A stretch of 64,000 nt of DNA from Stenotrophomonas nitritireducens (GCF_001431425.1 NZ_LDJG01000002.1:1-64000); one strand, 5' to 3'; counted from the first letter of the stretch, positions 53,896 through 62,641 are shown. The notes: generated by a model not told the origin, from the sequence alone. Translations and numbers: made by a program.

Positions 53896-54693
53896 ATGGC
53901 TCGCATCATCGCCATCGCCAACCAGAAAGGCGGCGTCGGCAAGACCACCACCGCCGTGAACCTGGCCGCCGCCCTCGCCGCGGCGCCGCGGCGCGTGCTG
54001 CTGGTCGACCTGGATTCACAGGGCAACGCGACCATGGGCAGCGGCGTGGACAAGCGCGAGGTCGCCGCATCCACCTGCGACCTGCTGCTGGGCGAGAGCA
54101 GCGCCGCCGACATCCGGGTGAAGGCGCCCGAAGGCTATGACCTGCTGCCGGGCAACATCGACCTGACCGCGGCCGAGATCCAGCTGATGGAGCAGGAAGG
54201 CCGCGAGCAGCGCCTCAAGCGCGCGCTGGCGCCGATCCGCGGCGACTACGACTTCATCCTGATCGACTGCCCGCCGGCGTTGTCGCTGCTGACGCTCAAC
54301 GCGCTGGCCGCCGCCGACTCGGTGCTGGTGCCGATGCAGTGCGAGTACTACGCGCTGGAAGGCCTTAGCGCGCTGGTGGAGACCATCGAGGCGTTGCGCG
54401 GCAGCCTGAACCCCAGCCTGGAGATCGAAGGCGTGCTGCGCACCATGTTCGACGTGCGCAACAACCTGGCCAACGCGGTGTCGGCCGAGCTCACCGGGCA
54501 TTTCGGCGACCGCGTGTTCCGCACCATCGTGCCGCGCAACGTGCGCCTGGCCGAGGCGCCGAGCCACGGCCAGAGCATCGTCGGCTACGACCGCACCTCG
54601 CGCGGCGGCGTGGCCTACCTCGGCCTGGCGGGAGAGCTCATCCGCCGCACCGATGAACGCAACAGGGCCGTCAGGGCCGTGGAGGCTGTCTGA
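53896..54693 (+). CDS. parA: Chromosome-partitioning ATPase ParA (Soj)
   Basis: 265 residues from 53896. Deviant Walker A 'QKGGVGKTTTAVNLAAAL', Walker A' 'VLLVDLDSQGNATMGSG' and Walker B 'FILIDCPPALSLL' are all present. It binds DNA non-specifically and moves ParB-parS complexes. An ATG 15 bases upstream (53881) is also in frame, but the 'gagg' at 53884 fits as ribosome site for 53896, which is also the usual N-terminus (MARIIAIANQKGG). The stop overlaps the parB start by one base. Confidence 0.95.
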   Translation: MARIIAIANQKGGVGKTTTAVNLAAALAAAPRRVLLVDLDSQGNATMGSGVDKREVAASTCDLLLGESSAADIRVKAPEGYDLLPGNIDLTAAEIQLMEQEGREQRLKRALAPIRGDYDFILIDCPPALSLLTLNALAAADSVLVPMQCEYYALEGLSALVETIEALRGSLNPSLEIEGVLRTMFDVRNNLANAVSAELTGHFGDRVFRTIVPRNVRLAEAPSHGQSIVGYDRTSRGGVAYLGLAGELIRRTDERNRAVRAVEAV

Positions 54694-55607
54694 TGAGCGC
54701 TGCAAAAAAACGCGGCCTGGGCCGTGGCCTGGACGCGCTGCTGGGCCCCAAGGGCGCGGTGACGCCGGTATCGGTGGCGGCCGTGGCCGAACCGCAGCCG
54801 GGCGAAGTACTGCGCAAGCTGCAGATCGACCTGCTGCAGCCGGGCAAGTACCAGCCGCGCCGGGAGATGGACGAGGCCAAGCTGGGCGAGCTGTCCGAAT
54901 CGATCAAGGCGCAGGGCGTGATCCAGCCGATCCTGGTGCGCCAGGTCGAGGGCGGCAGGTACGAGATCGTCGCCGGCGAACGCCGCTGGCGCGCCTCGCG
55001 CCTGGCCGGGCTGGACGAAGTGCCGGTGGTGGTGCGCGAGCTGGAAGACCGCACCGTCATCGCCATGGCGCTGATCGAGAACATCCAGCGCGAAGACCTC
55101 AACCCGCTGGAGGAAGCCGAAGCGCTGCAGCGGCTGATCTCCGAATTCTCGCTGACCCATGCCGAAGCCGCGCAGGCGGTGGGCCGTTCGCGCGCCTCGG
55201 TGTCCAACCTGCTGCGCCTGATCGACCTGCCCATCGGCGTGCGCGTGCTGCTGGAAAGCCGCCGCCTGGAAATGGGCCACGCCCGCGCGCTGCTGACGCT
55301 GGCGCCGGAACTGGCGACCAAGCTGGCGCAGGACGCCGCCGACGAAGGCTGGTCGGTGCGCGAGGTCGAGCATCGCGCCCAGCAGTTCGCCGCCGGCAAG
55401 GTGCCGGGCGCGCGCAACGCCAAGCCCAAGCCGGCCGCGCCGCAGGCCGACATCGCCTCGCTGGAGACCGAACTGTCCGAGTCGCTGGGCACCCGGGTCG
55501 CGATCAACCACGGCCGCGGCGGCAAGGGCAAGCTGGTCATCCACTACACCGACCTGGACACGCTCGACGGCGTGCTGGAAAGGCTGCGTACCCGTCGGCA
55601 AGGCTGA
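54693..55607 (+). CDS. parB: Chromosome-partitioning protein ParB (Spo0J)
   Basis: 304 residues. N-terminal 'KKRGLGRGLDALLG' (ParA-stimulating), CTP-binding boxes 'QPRREMDEAKLGELSESI' and 'GERRWRASRLAG', central 'EDLNPLEEAEALQRL' and helix-turn-helix 'THAEAAQAVGRSRASVSNLL', then the C-terminal dimer domain. It loads at parS and spreads as a CTP clamp. No copy of the TGTTTCACGTGAAACA-type parS was noticed in this window. Confidence 0.95.
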   Translation: MSAAKKRGLGRGLDALLGPKGAVTPVSVAAVAEPQPGEVLRKLQIDLLQPGKYQPRREMDEAKLGELSESIKAQGVIQPILVRQVEGGRYEIVAGERRWRASRLAGLDEVPVVVRELEDRTVIAMALIENIQREDLNPLEEAEALQRLISEFSLTHAEAAQAVGRSRASVSNLLRLIDLPIGVRVLLESRRLEMGHARALLTLAPELATKLAQDAADEGWSVREVEHRAQQFAAGKVPGARNAKPKPAAPQADIASLETELSESLGTRVAINHGRGGKGKLVIHYTDLDTLDGVLERLRTRRQG

Positions 55608-55639
55608 CGTTCCCTACTTCCCGAGGTGCATGCAAGGCA

Positions 55640-55942
55640 ATGAACCCCACCAAGGTCGACCGCAATCACCTGTTGCGTCTGACCGACCTGCCGAATGTCG
55701 GGCCGGCCTGTGAAAAGGATCTCCGTCTGATCGGGATCCGGGTTCCCGCGCATCTGCGCGGGCGCGATCCCTACGACATGTACGCGCAGCTGTGCCTGAA
55801 GACGGGCGTGATGCACGACCCCTGCGTGATCGACGTGTTCCTGTCGGTCGTGCGCTTCATGGCCGGTGAAGCGCCGCAGCCATGGTGGGCCTTCAGCGCC
55901 GAGCGCAAGCGCGCGCTGGCCAAGGATCCAATGACGCTGTGA
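55640..55942 (+). CDS. Cdd1/pathogenicity-locus-type helix-hairpin-helix protein
   Basis: 100 residues. 'LLRLTDLPNVGPACEKDLRL' is a helix-hairpin-helix-like motif, and 'RDPYDMYAQLCLKTGVMHDP' with 'CVIDVFLSVVRFMAG' matches the Cdd1 family (PF11731 type), with paired Cys residues. The role is unknown; related proteins may bind DNA. It starts 32 bp after parB, probably co-transcribed, with 'caaggca' upstream. A frame beginning earlier is less likely. Confidence 0.85.
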   Translation: MNPTKVDRNHLLRLTDLPNVGPACEKDLRLIGIRVPAHLRGRDPYDMYAQLCLKTGVMHDPCVIDVFLSVVRFMAGEAPQPWWAFSAERKRALAKDPMTL

Positions 55943-56223
55943 CCTGTTCTGCCATCTCCCGTCGGGAGAGGGCGCCCCGAAGGGGCGGGTGAAAGTGCGT
56001 CGCAGGCGCTTGCCGGCAACCACGATGATGAGCGCCTCGCCGCGCGTCCGGATGGGGAACAACCGGGAGGTTGCGGTTCAAGTAACGTACTGCACGAGGC
56101 TTTGCCCGTACCCTCCCGCCAACGCAGGGGCGTCCGGGCAGCAGCGGACCGTTGGTTCGCAAACCGCTCCTCTCGCCCCGAAGGGAGAGGGGCTTTGAAT
56201 CCCGCAAGTTCCTGGAAAACCAG
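55943..56223. other. 281-bp intergenic region with two xanthomonad palindromic repeats
   Basis: No gene. It holds repeat copies at 55953-55998 (tctcccgtcgggagagggcg, then ccccgaaggggcgggtgaaag) and, in opposite orientation, at 56166-56193 (ctcctctcgccccgaaggga). Both resemble the repeat at 22396-22432. The inner 160 bp have a lower G+C run ('gcggttcaagtaacgtactg') that may hold the promoter of the next gene. Confidence 0.6.
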
Positions 56224-57189
56224 ATGACCACTCTCGTCACCGGCGCCGCCGGTTTCATCGGCGCCTACACCTGCCAGGCCCTTGCCGCGCGCGGCGAGCG
56301 CGTGGTCGGGCTGGACAACTACAATGACTACTACGACCCGCAGATCAAGCGCGACCGCGTTGCCGCGCTGTGCCCGCAGGCCGACATCCGCGCGCTGGAC
56401 CTGACCGACCGCGACGGCCTGGCCGCGCTGTTCGACGAGATCCGGCCCACGCGGGTGATCCACCTGGCCGCGCAGGCCGGCGTGCGCTATTCGCTGCAGA
56501 ACCCGCATGCCTATGTCGACAGCAACCTGGTCGGCTTCGTCAACATGCTGGAACTGTGCCGCCACCGCGGCGTGCGGCACCTGGTCTATGCGTCGAGCAG
56601 CTCGGTCTATGGCGATTCGGCCACGCCGCCGTTCTCCGAGGACCAGCGCGTGGACCAGCCGCGCTCGCTGTACGCGGCGACCAAGGCCGCCAACGAGCTG
56701 ATGGCCCATACCTACGCGCAGCTGTACGGCCTGCGCGCCACCGGCCTGCGCTTCTTCACCGTGTATGGCCCGTGGGGCCGGCCGGACATGGCGCCGCTGC
56801 TGTTCTCGCGCGCGGTGCTGGCTGGGCGGCCGATCGAGGTGTTCAACGAAGGCCGCATGCGCCGCGACTTCACGCATGTTTCCGACATCGTCGCCGGTAT
56901 CCTCGGTGCGCTCGACCATCCTTCGGAGGACGCCGTGCCGCACCGGGTGTTCAACCTCGGCAACCACACGCCGGTGGAGCTGGAGCGCTTCATCGAGGTG
57001 ATCGCCACGGCCGCCGGCCGTCCTGCGCAGAAGGTCTACAAGCCGATGCAGCCGGGCGACATGGTGGAGACCATGGCCGATACCGCGCGCGCGCGCGCCG
57101 CCTTCGGCTTCGACCCGGCCACGCCGATCGAGGCCGGCCTGCCGCCGGTGGTGGCCTGGTGCCGCGATTACTTCGGCGCCGCGGCCTGA
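56224..57189 (+). CDS. NAD-dependent sugar epimerase, probable UDP-glucuronate 4-epimerase
   Basis: 321 residues of the extended short-chain dehydrogenase family. NAD motif 'TLVTGAAGFIGAYTC', catalytic Ser in 'YASSSSVYGDSATPPF' and Tyr-x3-Lys in 'SLYAATKAANEL'. 'GLDNYNDYYDPQIKRDRV' and 'TVYGPWGRPDMA' are the marks of the UDP-glucuronate 4-epimerase (LpsL/CapI) group, which makes UDP-galacturonate. It stands before a GT2 and a small LAB_N protein, suggesting supply of galacturonate for LPS decoration; the link is inferred. The frame is open upstream, but 56224 gives the family N-terminus. Confidence 0.9.
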   Translation: MTTLVTGAAGFIGAYTCQALAARGERVVGLDNYNDYYDPQIKRDRVAALCPQADIRALDLTDRDGLAALFDEIRPTRVIHLAAQAGVRYSLQNPHAYVDSNLVGFVNMLELCRHRGVRHLVYASSSSVYGDSATPPFSEDQRVDQPRSLYAATKAANELMAHTYAQLYGLRATGLRFFTVYGPWGRPDMAPLLFSRAVLAGRPIEVFNEGRMRRDFTHVSDIVAGILGALDHPSEDAVPHRVFNLGNHTPVELERFIEVIATAAGRPAQKVYKPMQPGDMVETMADTARARAAFGFDPATPIEAGLPPVVAWCRDYFGAAA

Positions 57190-57258
57190 CTCATCTTCCA
57201 TCCAGCGGCGTGCAGGAAAATGCGCGCTCCCCCTACACCGCACGAACGGATACCCGCG

Positions 57259-57981
57259 ATGAACCAACCCGCACTTTCGGTGGTCGTCCCCGTCTTCAAC
57301 GAACGCGACAACGTCGCGCCCCTGGTCGGCGAGATCATCGCCGCGCTGCGCGGGCGGGTGGCGTTCGAGATCGTCTATGTCGACGACAACTCCAGGGACG
57401 ACACCCTGCAGGTGCTGCAGTCGCTCAAGGCCGCCAACCCGGAACTGCGCGTGCTGCACCACGTCAGCCAGAGCGGGCAGAGCACCGCCGTGCGCACCGG
57501 GGTGAAGGCGGCGCGCGCGCCGTGGATCGCCACCCTCGACGGCGACGGCCAGAACGACCCGGCCGACATCCCGAAACTGCTGGCCGCGCGCGACGCCGCC
57601 GACCCCGGGGTCAAGCTGTTCGCCGGCTGGCGCGTCAACCGCCAGGACTCCGGTTCCAAGCGCTGGGCCAGCCGCTGGGCCAACCGCATCCGCGCGCGCA
57701 TGCTGCGCGACGACACCCCCGACACCGGCTGCGGCATCAAGCTGTTCGAGCGCGCGTCCTTCCTCGACCTGCCGTACTTCGACCACATGCACCGTTACCT
57801 GCCGGCGCTGATGCAGCGCGCCGGCTGGCAGACCACCAGCGTGCCCGTCAACCACCGCCACCGCACCGCCGGCGTGTCCAAGTACAACAACCTCGGCCGC
57901 GCCCTGGTCGGCATCCGCGACCTGCGCGGCGTGGCCTGGCTGATCGTGCGCAGCAGGCGCACGGCGGTGGAGGAGGTCTGA
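57259..57981 (+). CDS. GT2-family glycosyltransferase (polyprenyl-phosphate sugar synthase type)
   Basis: 240 residues with no membrane segment. 'ALSVVVPVFNERDNVAPLV', 'VYVDDNSRDDTLQVLQSL' and 'ATLDGDGQNDPADIPKLL' are the nucleotide-sugar and metal (DxD) sites of dolichol-phosphate-mannose-synthase-like enzymes; 'DTGCGIKLFER' and 'HRHRTAGVSKYNNLGRAL' are the acceptor-side motifs. It would move a sugar from its UDP form to a polyprenyl phosphate at the inner membrane. The Met at 57259 fits the family; a longer frame begins at 57220. The next gene starts 2 bp after its stop. Confidence 0.9.
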   Translation: MNQPALSVVVPVFNERDNVAPLVGEIIAALRGRVAFEIVYVDDNSRDDTLQVLQSLKAANPELRVLHHVSQSGQSTAVRTGVKAARAPWIATLDGDGQNDPADIPKLLAARDAADPGVKLFAGWRVNRQDSGSKRWASRWANRIRARMLRDDTPDTGCGIKLFERASFLDLPYFDHMHRYLPALMQRAGWQTTSVPVNHRHRTAGVSKYNNLGRALVGIRDLRGVAWLIVRSRRTAVEEV

Positions 57982-57983
57982 GC

Positions 57984-58316
57984 ATGGATTTCATGAACCA
58001 GCCGCTGGCCTGGCTGGAGTGGACCGGCGTGCACATGTCGCCGTGGAAGCTGATCGGCCTGACCGGCACCCTGATGTTCGGCGGCCGTTGGCTGGTGCAG
58101 TTCATCGCCAGCAAGCGCCAGGGCAAGCCGGTGATCCCGCGCCTGTTCTGGTACATGAGCATCTTCGGCAGCCTGATGACGCTGAGCTACTTCGTGTTCG
58201 GCAAGAACGACGCGGTGGGCATCCTCGGCAACCTGTTCCCGACCTTCACCGCGCTGTACAGCCTGTACCTGGACATCCGCCACCGCGGCTGGAAACGGGA
58301 CAAGGCCGGGCACTGA
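57984..58316 (+). CDS. Small LAB_N-domain membrane protein (lipid A biosynthesis N-terminal type)
   Basis: 110 residues with three hydrophobic segments, 'WKLIGLTGTLMFGGRWLVQF', 'IPRLFWYMSIFGSLMTLSYF' and 'AVGILGNLFPTFTALYSLYL'. 'FGGRWLVQFIASKRQGKPVI' matches the lipid A biosynthesis N-terminal (LAB_N) domain. 'aggaggtctgagc' before the ATG is a strong ribosome site, 2 bp after the GT2 stop. It probably works with the GT2, perhaps moving or anchoring the lipid-linked sugar, like the small RgtF protein paired with RgtE in Rhizobium; this comparison is from memory and unproven. Confidence 0.87.
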   Translation: MDFMNQPLAWLEWTGVHMSPWKLIGLTGTLMFGGRWLVQFIASKRQGKPVIPRLFWYMSIFGSLMTLSYFVFGKNDAVGILGNLFPTFTALYSLYLDIRHRGWKRDKAGH

Positions 58317-58476
58317 GCGGTCCGGGCAGGGCCCGGTTCCGGCGTCCCTGCGCTTCCCGGGCGGCGCCGCGGCTTGCGGTCTGCGGCGGCGGTTCCGTGG
58401 GCAGGACTTTCGAACCATGCACGGGCGGGTCGCCGGTGACATGATCGGACCCTGCTTCCCGAAGAGTCCGCCGTAC

Positions 58477-60264
58477 GTGAAAACCACCCTGTCCCTCGCC
58501 CTGCTGCTCGCCCTGGCCCTGCCGGGCGCCGTCGTCCACGCCGCGCCCTCGAAGGCGTCCGCGCCCGCCACGCTGGCCGCGCAGAGCGCCGATGCGCGGT
58601 TCAAGGCGATCTACGAGAAGGAATGGGCCTGGCGCCAGACCGGTGGCGGCGAGGCCAGCGAGGACGAGGACGGCCCGGCCAACGCCACCCGCCTGCCGGA
58701 CGTCGGCGCGGAGGCGCAGCAGGCGCGGCTCAAGGTCTGGGACGACGTACTGGAGCAGCTCAAGACCGTCGACCCGGCCACGCTCTCGGCCGAGAACCAG
58801 GTCAACTACGCCATCTACAAGTACCAGGTCGAGAACCTGGCCGACGAGGTGCGCCTGCGCGCCTACGAGATGCCGTTCAATTCGGATTCCTCGTTCTGGT
58901 CGAACCTGGGCTTCATGGCCCGGCGCGAGATGAAGACCGCGCAGGACTACCGCAACTACATCGCGCGCCTGAACGACGTGCCGCGCTACTTCGACCAGCA
59001 GACGGCCAACATGCGCGCTGGCCTGGAGCGCGGTTTCAGCGTGCCGCGCGCGGTGCTGGAAGGCCGCGACGTGTCGATCTCGACCGTGGCCGAGCTCAAG
59101 GATCCGGCGCAGTCGCCGCTGTACGCGCCCTTCAGGAAGCTGCCGGCCGGCATTCCCGCCGACGAGCAGCAGAAGCTGCGCGAGGAGGCGCAGCAGGCGA
59201 TCGGCGGCAGCGTGATCCCCGCCTTCGGCAAGCTGCTGGCGTTCTTCCGCCAGGAGTACGTGCCGCAGGCGCGCACCACCCTGGCCGCGGAGAAGATGCC
59301 CGGCGGCAAGGCGTTCTACCGCCAGCAGATCCGCGAATACACCACGCTGGACATGAGCCCGCAGCAGATCCACGCGCTGGGCCTGAGCGAGGTCAACCGC
59401 ATCCAGCAGGAAATGAACGCGATCATCGAAAAGCTGGACTTCAAGGGAAAGAGCGAGCAGACGCGTTTCGCCGATTTCCTCGAATTCCTGCGCACCGATC
59501 CGCAGTTCTACGCGAAGACGCCGGAGGAGCTGCTGTGGCGCGCGGCATGGATCTCCAAGCGCGTGGACGGGGTGATCGGCAAGTTCATGACCCTGCCGCG
59601 CGCGCGCTTCACCATCGTGCCGGTGCCGCCGGACATCGCGCCGTTCTGGACCGCCGGCCGCGGCGGCATGGGCACCTACTGGGTCAACACCTACAACCTG
59701 CCGGCGCGCCCGCTGTACAACCTGCCGGCGCTGACCCTGCATGAATCCGACCCGGGCCATGCGCTGCAGGGCGCGCTCGCCGCCGAGCAGGGCGAGCAGC
59801 CGGACTTCCGCCGCGGCGCCTATATCTCCGCCTATGGCGAGGGCTGGGGCCTGTACAGCGAGAAGCTCGGCATCGAGATGGGCATCTACGAAACCCCGTA
59901 CGAGGATTTCGGGCGCCTGACCTACGAGATGTGGCGTGCCTGCCGCCTGGTCATCGACACCGGCGTGCACCACTACGGCTGGAGCCGCGAGCGCGCCATC
60001 GCCTACCTGCGCGACCACACCGCGTTGAGCGAGCATGAGGTGACCACCGAGGTCGACCGCTACATCTCCTGGCCGGCGCAGGCGCTGAGCTACAAGCTGG
60101 GCGAGATCACCATCGTCAAGCTGCGCGCGCAGGCCGAGAAGGAGCTGGGCGACAGGTTCGACGTGAAGTCCTTCCACGACGCCGTGCTCAAGCAGGGCTC
60201 GGTGCCGCTGCCTGTGCTGGAAAGCCAGATCAAGGCCTACATCGAGGAACGCAAGAAGGCCTGA
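58477..60264 (+). CDS. Exported DUF885 family protein, probable metallopeptidase
   Basis: 595 residues from GTG 58477, which is directly followed by a signal peptide ending near 'GAVVHAAPS' (about residue 22). An ATG at 58417 would add 20 unconserved residues before the signal. 'LTLHESDPGHALQG' is the HExxxGH zinc-type motif of DUF885 and 'AYGEGWGLYSEKLG' the downstream glutamate region; 'TYWVNTYNLPARPLYNLP' is also conserved. Members are predicted periplasmic peptidases or carboxypeptidases; Xanthomonadaceae carry several. A terminator hairpin follows. It is separate from the trio upstream by 160 bp. Confidence 0.88.
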   Translation: MKTTLSLALLLALALPGAVVHAAPSKASAPATLAAQSADARFKAIYEKEWAWRQTGGGEASEDEDGPANATRLPDVGAEAQQARLKVWDDVLEQLKTVDPATLSAENQVNYAIYKYQVENLADEVRLRAYEMPFNSDSSFWSNLGFMARREMKTAQDYRNYIARLNDVPRYFDQQTANMRAGLERGFSVPRAVLEGRDVSISTVAELKDPAQSPLYAPFRKLPAGIPADEQQKLREEAQQAIGGSVIPAFGKLLAFFRQEYVPQARTTLAAEKMPGGKAFYRQQIREYTTLDMSPQQIHALGLSEVNRIQQEMNAIIEKLDFKGKSEQTRFADFLEFLRTDPQFYAKTPEELLWRAAWISKRVDGVIGKFMTLPRARFTIVPVPPDIAPFWTAGRGGMGTYWVNTYNLPARPLYNLPALTLHESDPGHALQGALAAEQGEQPDFRRGAYISAYGEGWGLYSEKLGIEMGIYETPYEDFGRLTYEMWRACRLVIDTGVHHYGWSRERAIAYLRDHTALSEHEVTTEVDRYISWPAQALSYKLGEITIVKLRAQAEKELGDRFDVKSFHDAVLKQGSVPLPVLESQIKAYIEERKKA

Positions 60265-60291
60265 CCGCCCGACGATCCGGGTTTGCAGCCG

Positions 60292-60320
60292 CCCGCACCC
60301 AGCCTTGTGGTGCGGGTTTT
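60292..60320 (+). terminator. Rho-independent terminator after the DUF885 gene
   Basis: An 8-bp stem (cccgcacc / ggtgcggg), 9-base loop, then tttt, 27 bp after the stop. Confidence 0.85.
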
Positions 60321-60360
60321 CCAGGGTCGTGCGGTTGGCCGGCGGTAAAGCCGCATCCTG

Positions 60361-60762
60361 TCACCGGGCGGCATCGGCCGGTGATATCCGGCGATGGACC
60401 CGCAGTGTTTCTCCGCGGCCGCTCCGGAAAACCTTCGGGCGCTCCCTTCCTTCGTCCGCGGCGACGAACATCAGCTGGTCGCCGTTGAAGGCATAGATCG
60501 CGGGGAACGTCCTGTTCCTGTCGGTTCCGCACGTGTCGGTCCAATCGACGGCGCTGGGTTCCCGGGACGGGTCAATGGTGAAATGGCCTTCCAGGACGAC
60601 CTTTCCATCCGGGAGCGTCACGACATAGGTGTTTCCGGAGAAGGTGGTAAGCGGCCGGTCGCCGAATTCATCCGGGGGATTCTCGACGCCATCGGCTTCG
60701 CACCTGATCTGTACCCAGGTGCCCTGGAATTTCCGCAGCTCTTCATCGATGCGTGCCTGCAT
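60361..60762 (-). CDS. Small protein with TIGR03067-like (lipocalin-type) domain
   Basis: 133 residues from ATG 60762. 'ELRKFQGTWVQIRCEADGVE', 'TFSGNTYVVTLPDGKVVLEG', 'FTIDPSREPSAVDWTD' and 'FPAIYAFNGDQLMFV' give the beta-strand pattern of the TIGR03067 group, found mostly in Planctomycetes and scattered proteobacteria. There is no signal peptide with this start; the open frame reaches far upstream, so an earlier start (GTG/TTG) is possible. No function is known. It is a lone minus-strand gene between the DUF885 and metal-efflux genes. Confidence 0.65.
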   Translation of the reverse strand: MQARIDEELRKFQGTWVQIRCEADGVENPPDEFGDRPLTTFSGNTYVVTLPDGKVVLEGHFTIDPSREPSAVDWTDTCGTDRNRTFPAIYAFNGDQLMFVAADEGRERPKVFRSGRGETLRVHRRISPADAAR

Positions 60763-60930
60763 GAGGCGCCCCGTGGTCGTGTTGTCGGCAATGAGGATCG
60801 AATCCGTCCAGAGTGCTCCGCGCACTTGTGCCGGAAGGGTAGCGCGGACGCGCCGGTCAGGCTCGAGCGCCTGGCGGCGATGGCGCCCTGCGATTGTGTA
60901 ACGCGCGTGGCCGCGGCTACCCTGCCGCGC

Positions 60931-61314
60931 ATGATCGCGTTCCTGCGCCGCCGTCCGCCGTCGCTGCTGCTCCGCCTGCTGGTGCTGGCGGTGGTCGCGC
61001 TCGGCACCGCCGGCGGCGCACTGGCCTCGGCGCTGGGCGAGCTGCACGCGATGAGCCACGCCGATCATCCTGTCGCCGTGCACGATCCGGTGCTGGAAGC
61101 CGATACCGGCCACGACGAGGCCGACGGCAGCGCCCGCCTGCTGCATGCGCTGGTGCATTGCGGCCACTGCCACGGCCACGGCGGCGTGCTGCCGTTCGCC
61201 GCGGTGGCCTGGGACGTGGCGATGCCGCCTGCCGCCACCGGCGCCACCCCGCACGACACCCGCTGGCGCCCGGCGCCTACGGAAAGCCTGCTGCGTCCTC
61301 CGATTCCGGCCTGA
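60931..61314 (+). CDS. Histidine-rich exported small protein at the head of the czc operon
   Basis: 127 residues. A membrane/signal segment ('LLLRLLVLAVVALGTAGGAL') is followed by a His-rich periplasmic part with 'HAMSHADHPVAVHDPV', 'LVHCGHCHGHGG' and a Pro-rich tail. The Cys/His cluster (CxxCHxH) suggests binding of Zn, Co, Cd or Cu. It lies 55 bp before czcC on the same strand, so it is probably part of the metal-resistance operon. Similar short His-rich proteins precede czc genes in other proteobacteria, but the family has no agreed function. The frame is open upstream; 60931 is chosen because the membrane segment follows it directly. Confidence 0.75.
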   Translation: MIAFLRRRPPSLLLRLLVLAVVALGTAGGALASALGELHAMSHADHPVAVHDPVLEADTGHDEADGSARLLHALVHCGHCHGHGGVLPFAAVAWDVAMPPAATGATPHDTRWRPAPTESLLRPPIPA

Positions 61315-61369
61315 TCCGCCGTCCGCCGCGCGGACGTCCCGATCCCTTGCCGAAAACCGGAGATTCCCC

Positions 61370-62641
61370 ATGTGGAAACGCCTGGCCGCGCTCGCGGCCC
61401 TGGCGATCGCACCGTGCGCCATCGCGCAGGTGCCGTCGCCGCCTGCACCCTTGACCCTGGACGAGGCGGTCAGCCGCGTCGCCCGCACCCATCCCGACCT
61501 GCGCCTGCCCGAACTGCAGCGCGCCGCAGCCCTGGCCCGCCGTGACGGCGCCGGCTTCAAGCCGCCGCTGGTGTTCGGCGTGGACATCGAGAACGCACTG
61601 GGCAGCGGCGACAGCCGTGGCTTCGATGCCGCCGAGGTCGCCGTCTCGCTGGCCGGCGTGCTCGAGCGCGGCGGCAAGCTGGACGCGCGCCGCACGCTGG
61701 CGCAGGCCAACATCGATGCGCTGGCCCCGCAGCGCGAGATCACCCGCCTGGACCTGATGGCCGAAGTGGCGCGTCGCTACCTGGCCATCACCGCCGCGCG
61801 CGGCCAGCGCCGGATCGCGCTGGACGACATCGAGCAGCGCCGCCGTGCGGTCGCCGCCGCGCGCCTGCGGTTGCAGGCCGGCGCTTCGCCGGCGTCCACG
61901 CTGATGACCGCGCAGGCCGCGCTGGCCCAGGCCGAACTGGACCGCGACCGTGCCGATGAAGCCGAACGCGCCGCACGGATGGCGCTGGCCGCCTTGTGGA
62001 ACGCGCGCGAAGCCGATTTCGCCGAGATCAGCGGCGACCCGCTGCGGCTGCCGGCGCTGCAGGATTTCCAGCAGCTGGCGGCACTGTTGTCCGACACGCC
62101 GGAACTGGCGGTGGTCGCCGGCGAAGCGCGCGTACGCGAGGCGCAGCTGCAGCTGGCGCGTAGCCAGCTGCGCAGCGACCTGTCCTGGCAGCTGGGCGTG
62201 CGCAACAACCGCGCCAGCAGCGACACCGCGCTGGTCGGCGGCTTCAGCCTGCCGCTGGGCAGCGCCCGTCGCGCAGCACCGGAAATCCGCGCCGCCCAGT
62301 CCGAACTTGCAATGAGCGCGGTGGAGCGCGAATCGCGCGCGCTGCAGCTGTACGCGACGCTGGCCGAGGCCCATGGCCGCTACGGCACCGCGCGGCTGGA
62401 AGTGGCGCGCATGGACAGCGACGTGCTGCCGCAGCTGCAGCGCGCCGAGAAGGCCGCCGAAACCGCCTGGCGCGCAGGCGCCATCAGCTACCTGGAGTGG
62501 GCGCAGCTGCAGGCCATGCGCATCGAGGCGCGGCAACGCCAGCTCGATGCCGCGCTCGCCGCGCAGACCGCCCTGATCGAAATCCAGCGCCTGACCGGGC
62601 AACCCCTGGTCGCCACCGCTTCCGAAGGAAACACGCCATGA
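61370..62641 (+). CDS. czcC: TolC-family outer-membrane factor of a metal efflux system (CzcC-like)
   Basis: 423 residues. Signal peptide ends near 'PCAIAQVPS' (about residue 20). Two long helical repeats with 'LDEAVSRVARTHPDLRLPEL', 'RLRLQAGASPASTLMTAQAA' and the second 'RAGAISYLEWAQLQAMRIEA' are typical of the outer-membrane efflux family. It forms the outer-membrane channel of a tripartite pump with the CzcB- and CzcA-like products. It overlaps the czcB start by 4 bp. Confidence 0.9.
   Translation: MWKRLAALAALAIAPCAIAQVPSPPAPLTLDEAVSRVARTHPDLRLPELQRAAALARRDGAGFKPPLVFGVDIENALGSGDSRGFDAAEVAVSLAGVLERGGKLDARRTLAQANIDALAPQREITRLDLMAEVARRYLAITAARGQRRIALDDIEQRRRAVAAARLRLQAGASPASTLMTAQAALAQAELDRDRADEAERAARMALAALWNAREADFAEISGDPLRLPALQDFQQLAALLSDTPELAVVAGEARVREAQLQLARSQLRSDLSWQLGVRNNRASSDTALVGGFSLPLGSARRAAPEIRAAQSELAMSAVERESRALQLYATLAEAHGRYGTARLEVARMDSDVLPQLQRAEKAAETAWRAGAISYLEWAQLQAMRIEARQRQLDAALAAQTALIEIQRLTGQPLVATASEGNTP

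Noticed and set aside
53896-55607. Plasmid or integrative-element partition system
   Set aside because: parA-parB follow rsmG, the usual chromosomal order, and no replication, transfer or integrase genes are near.
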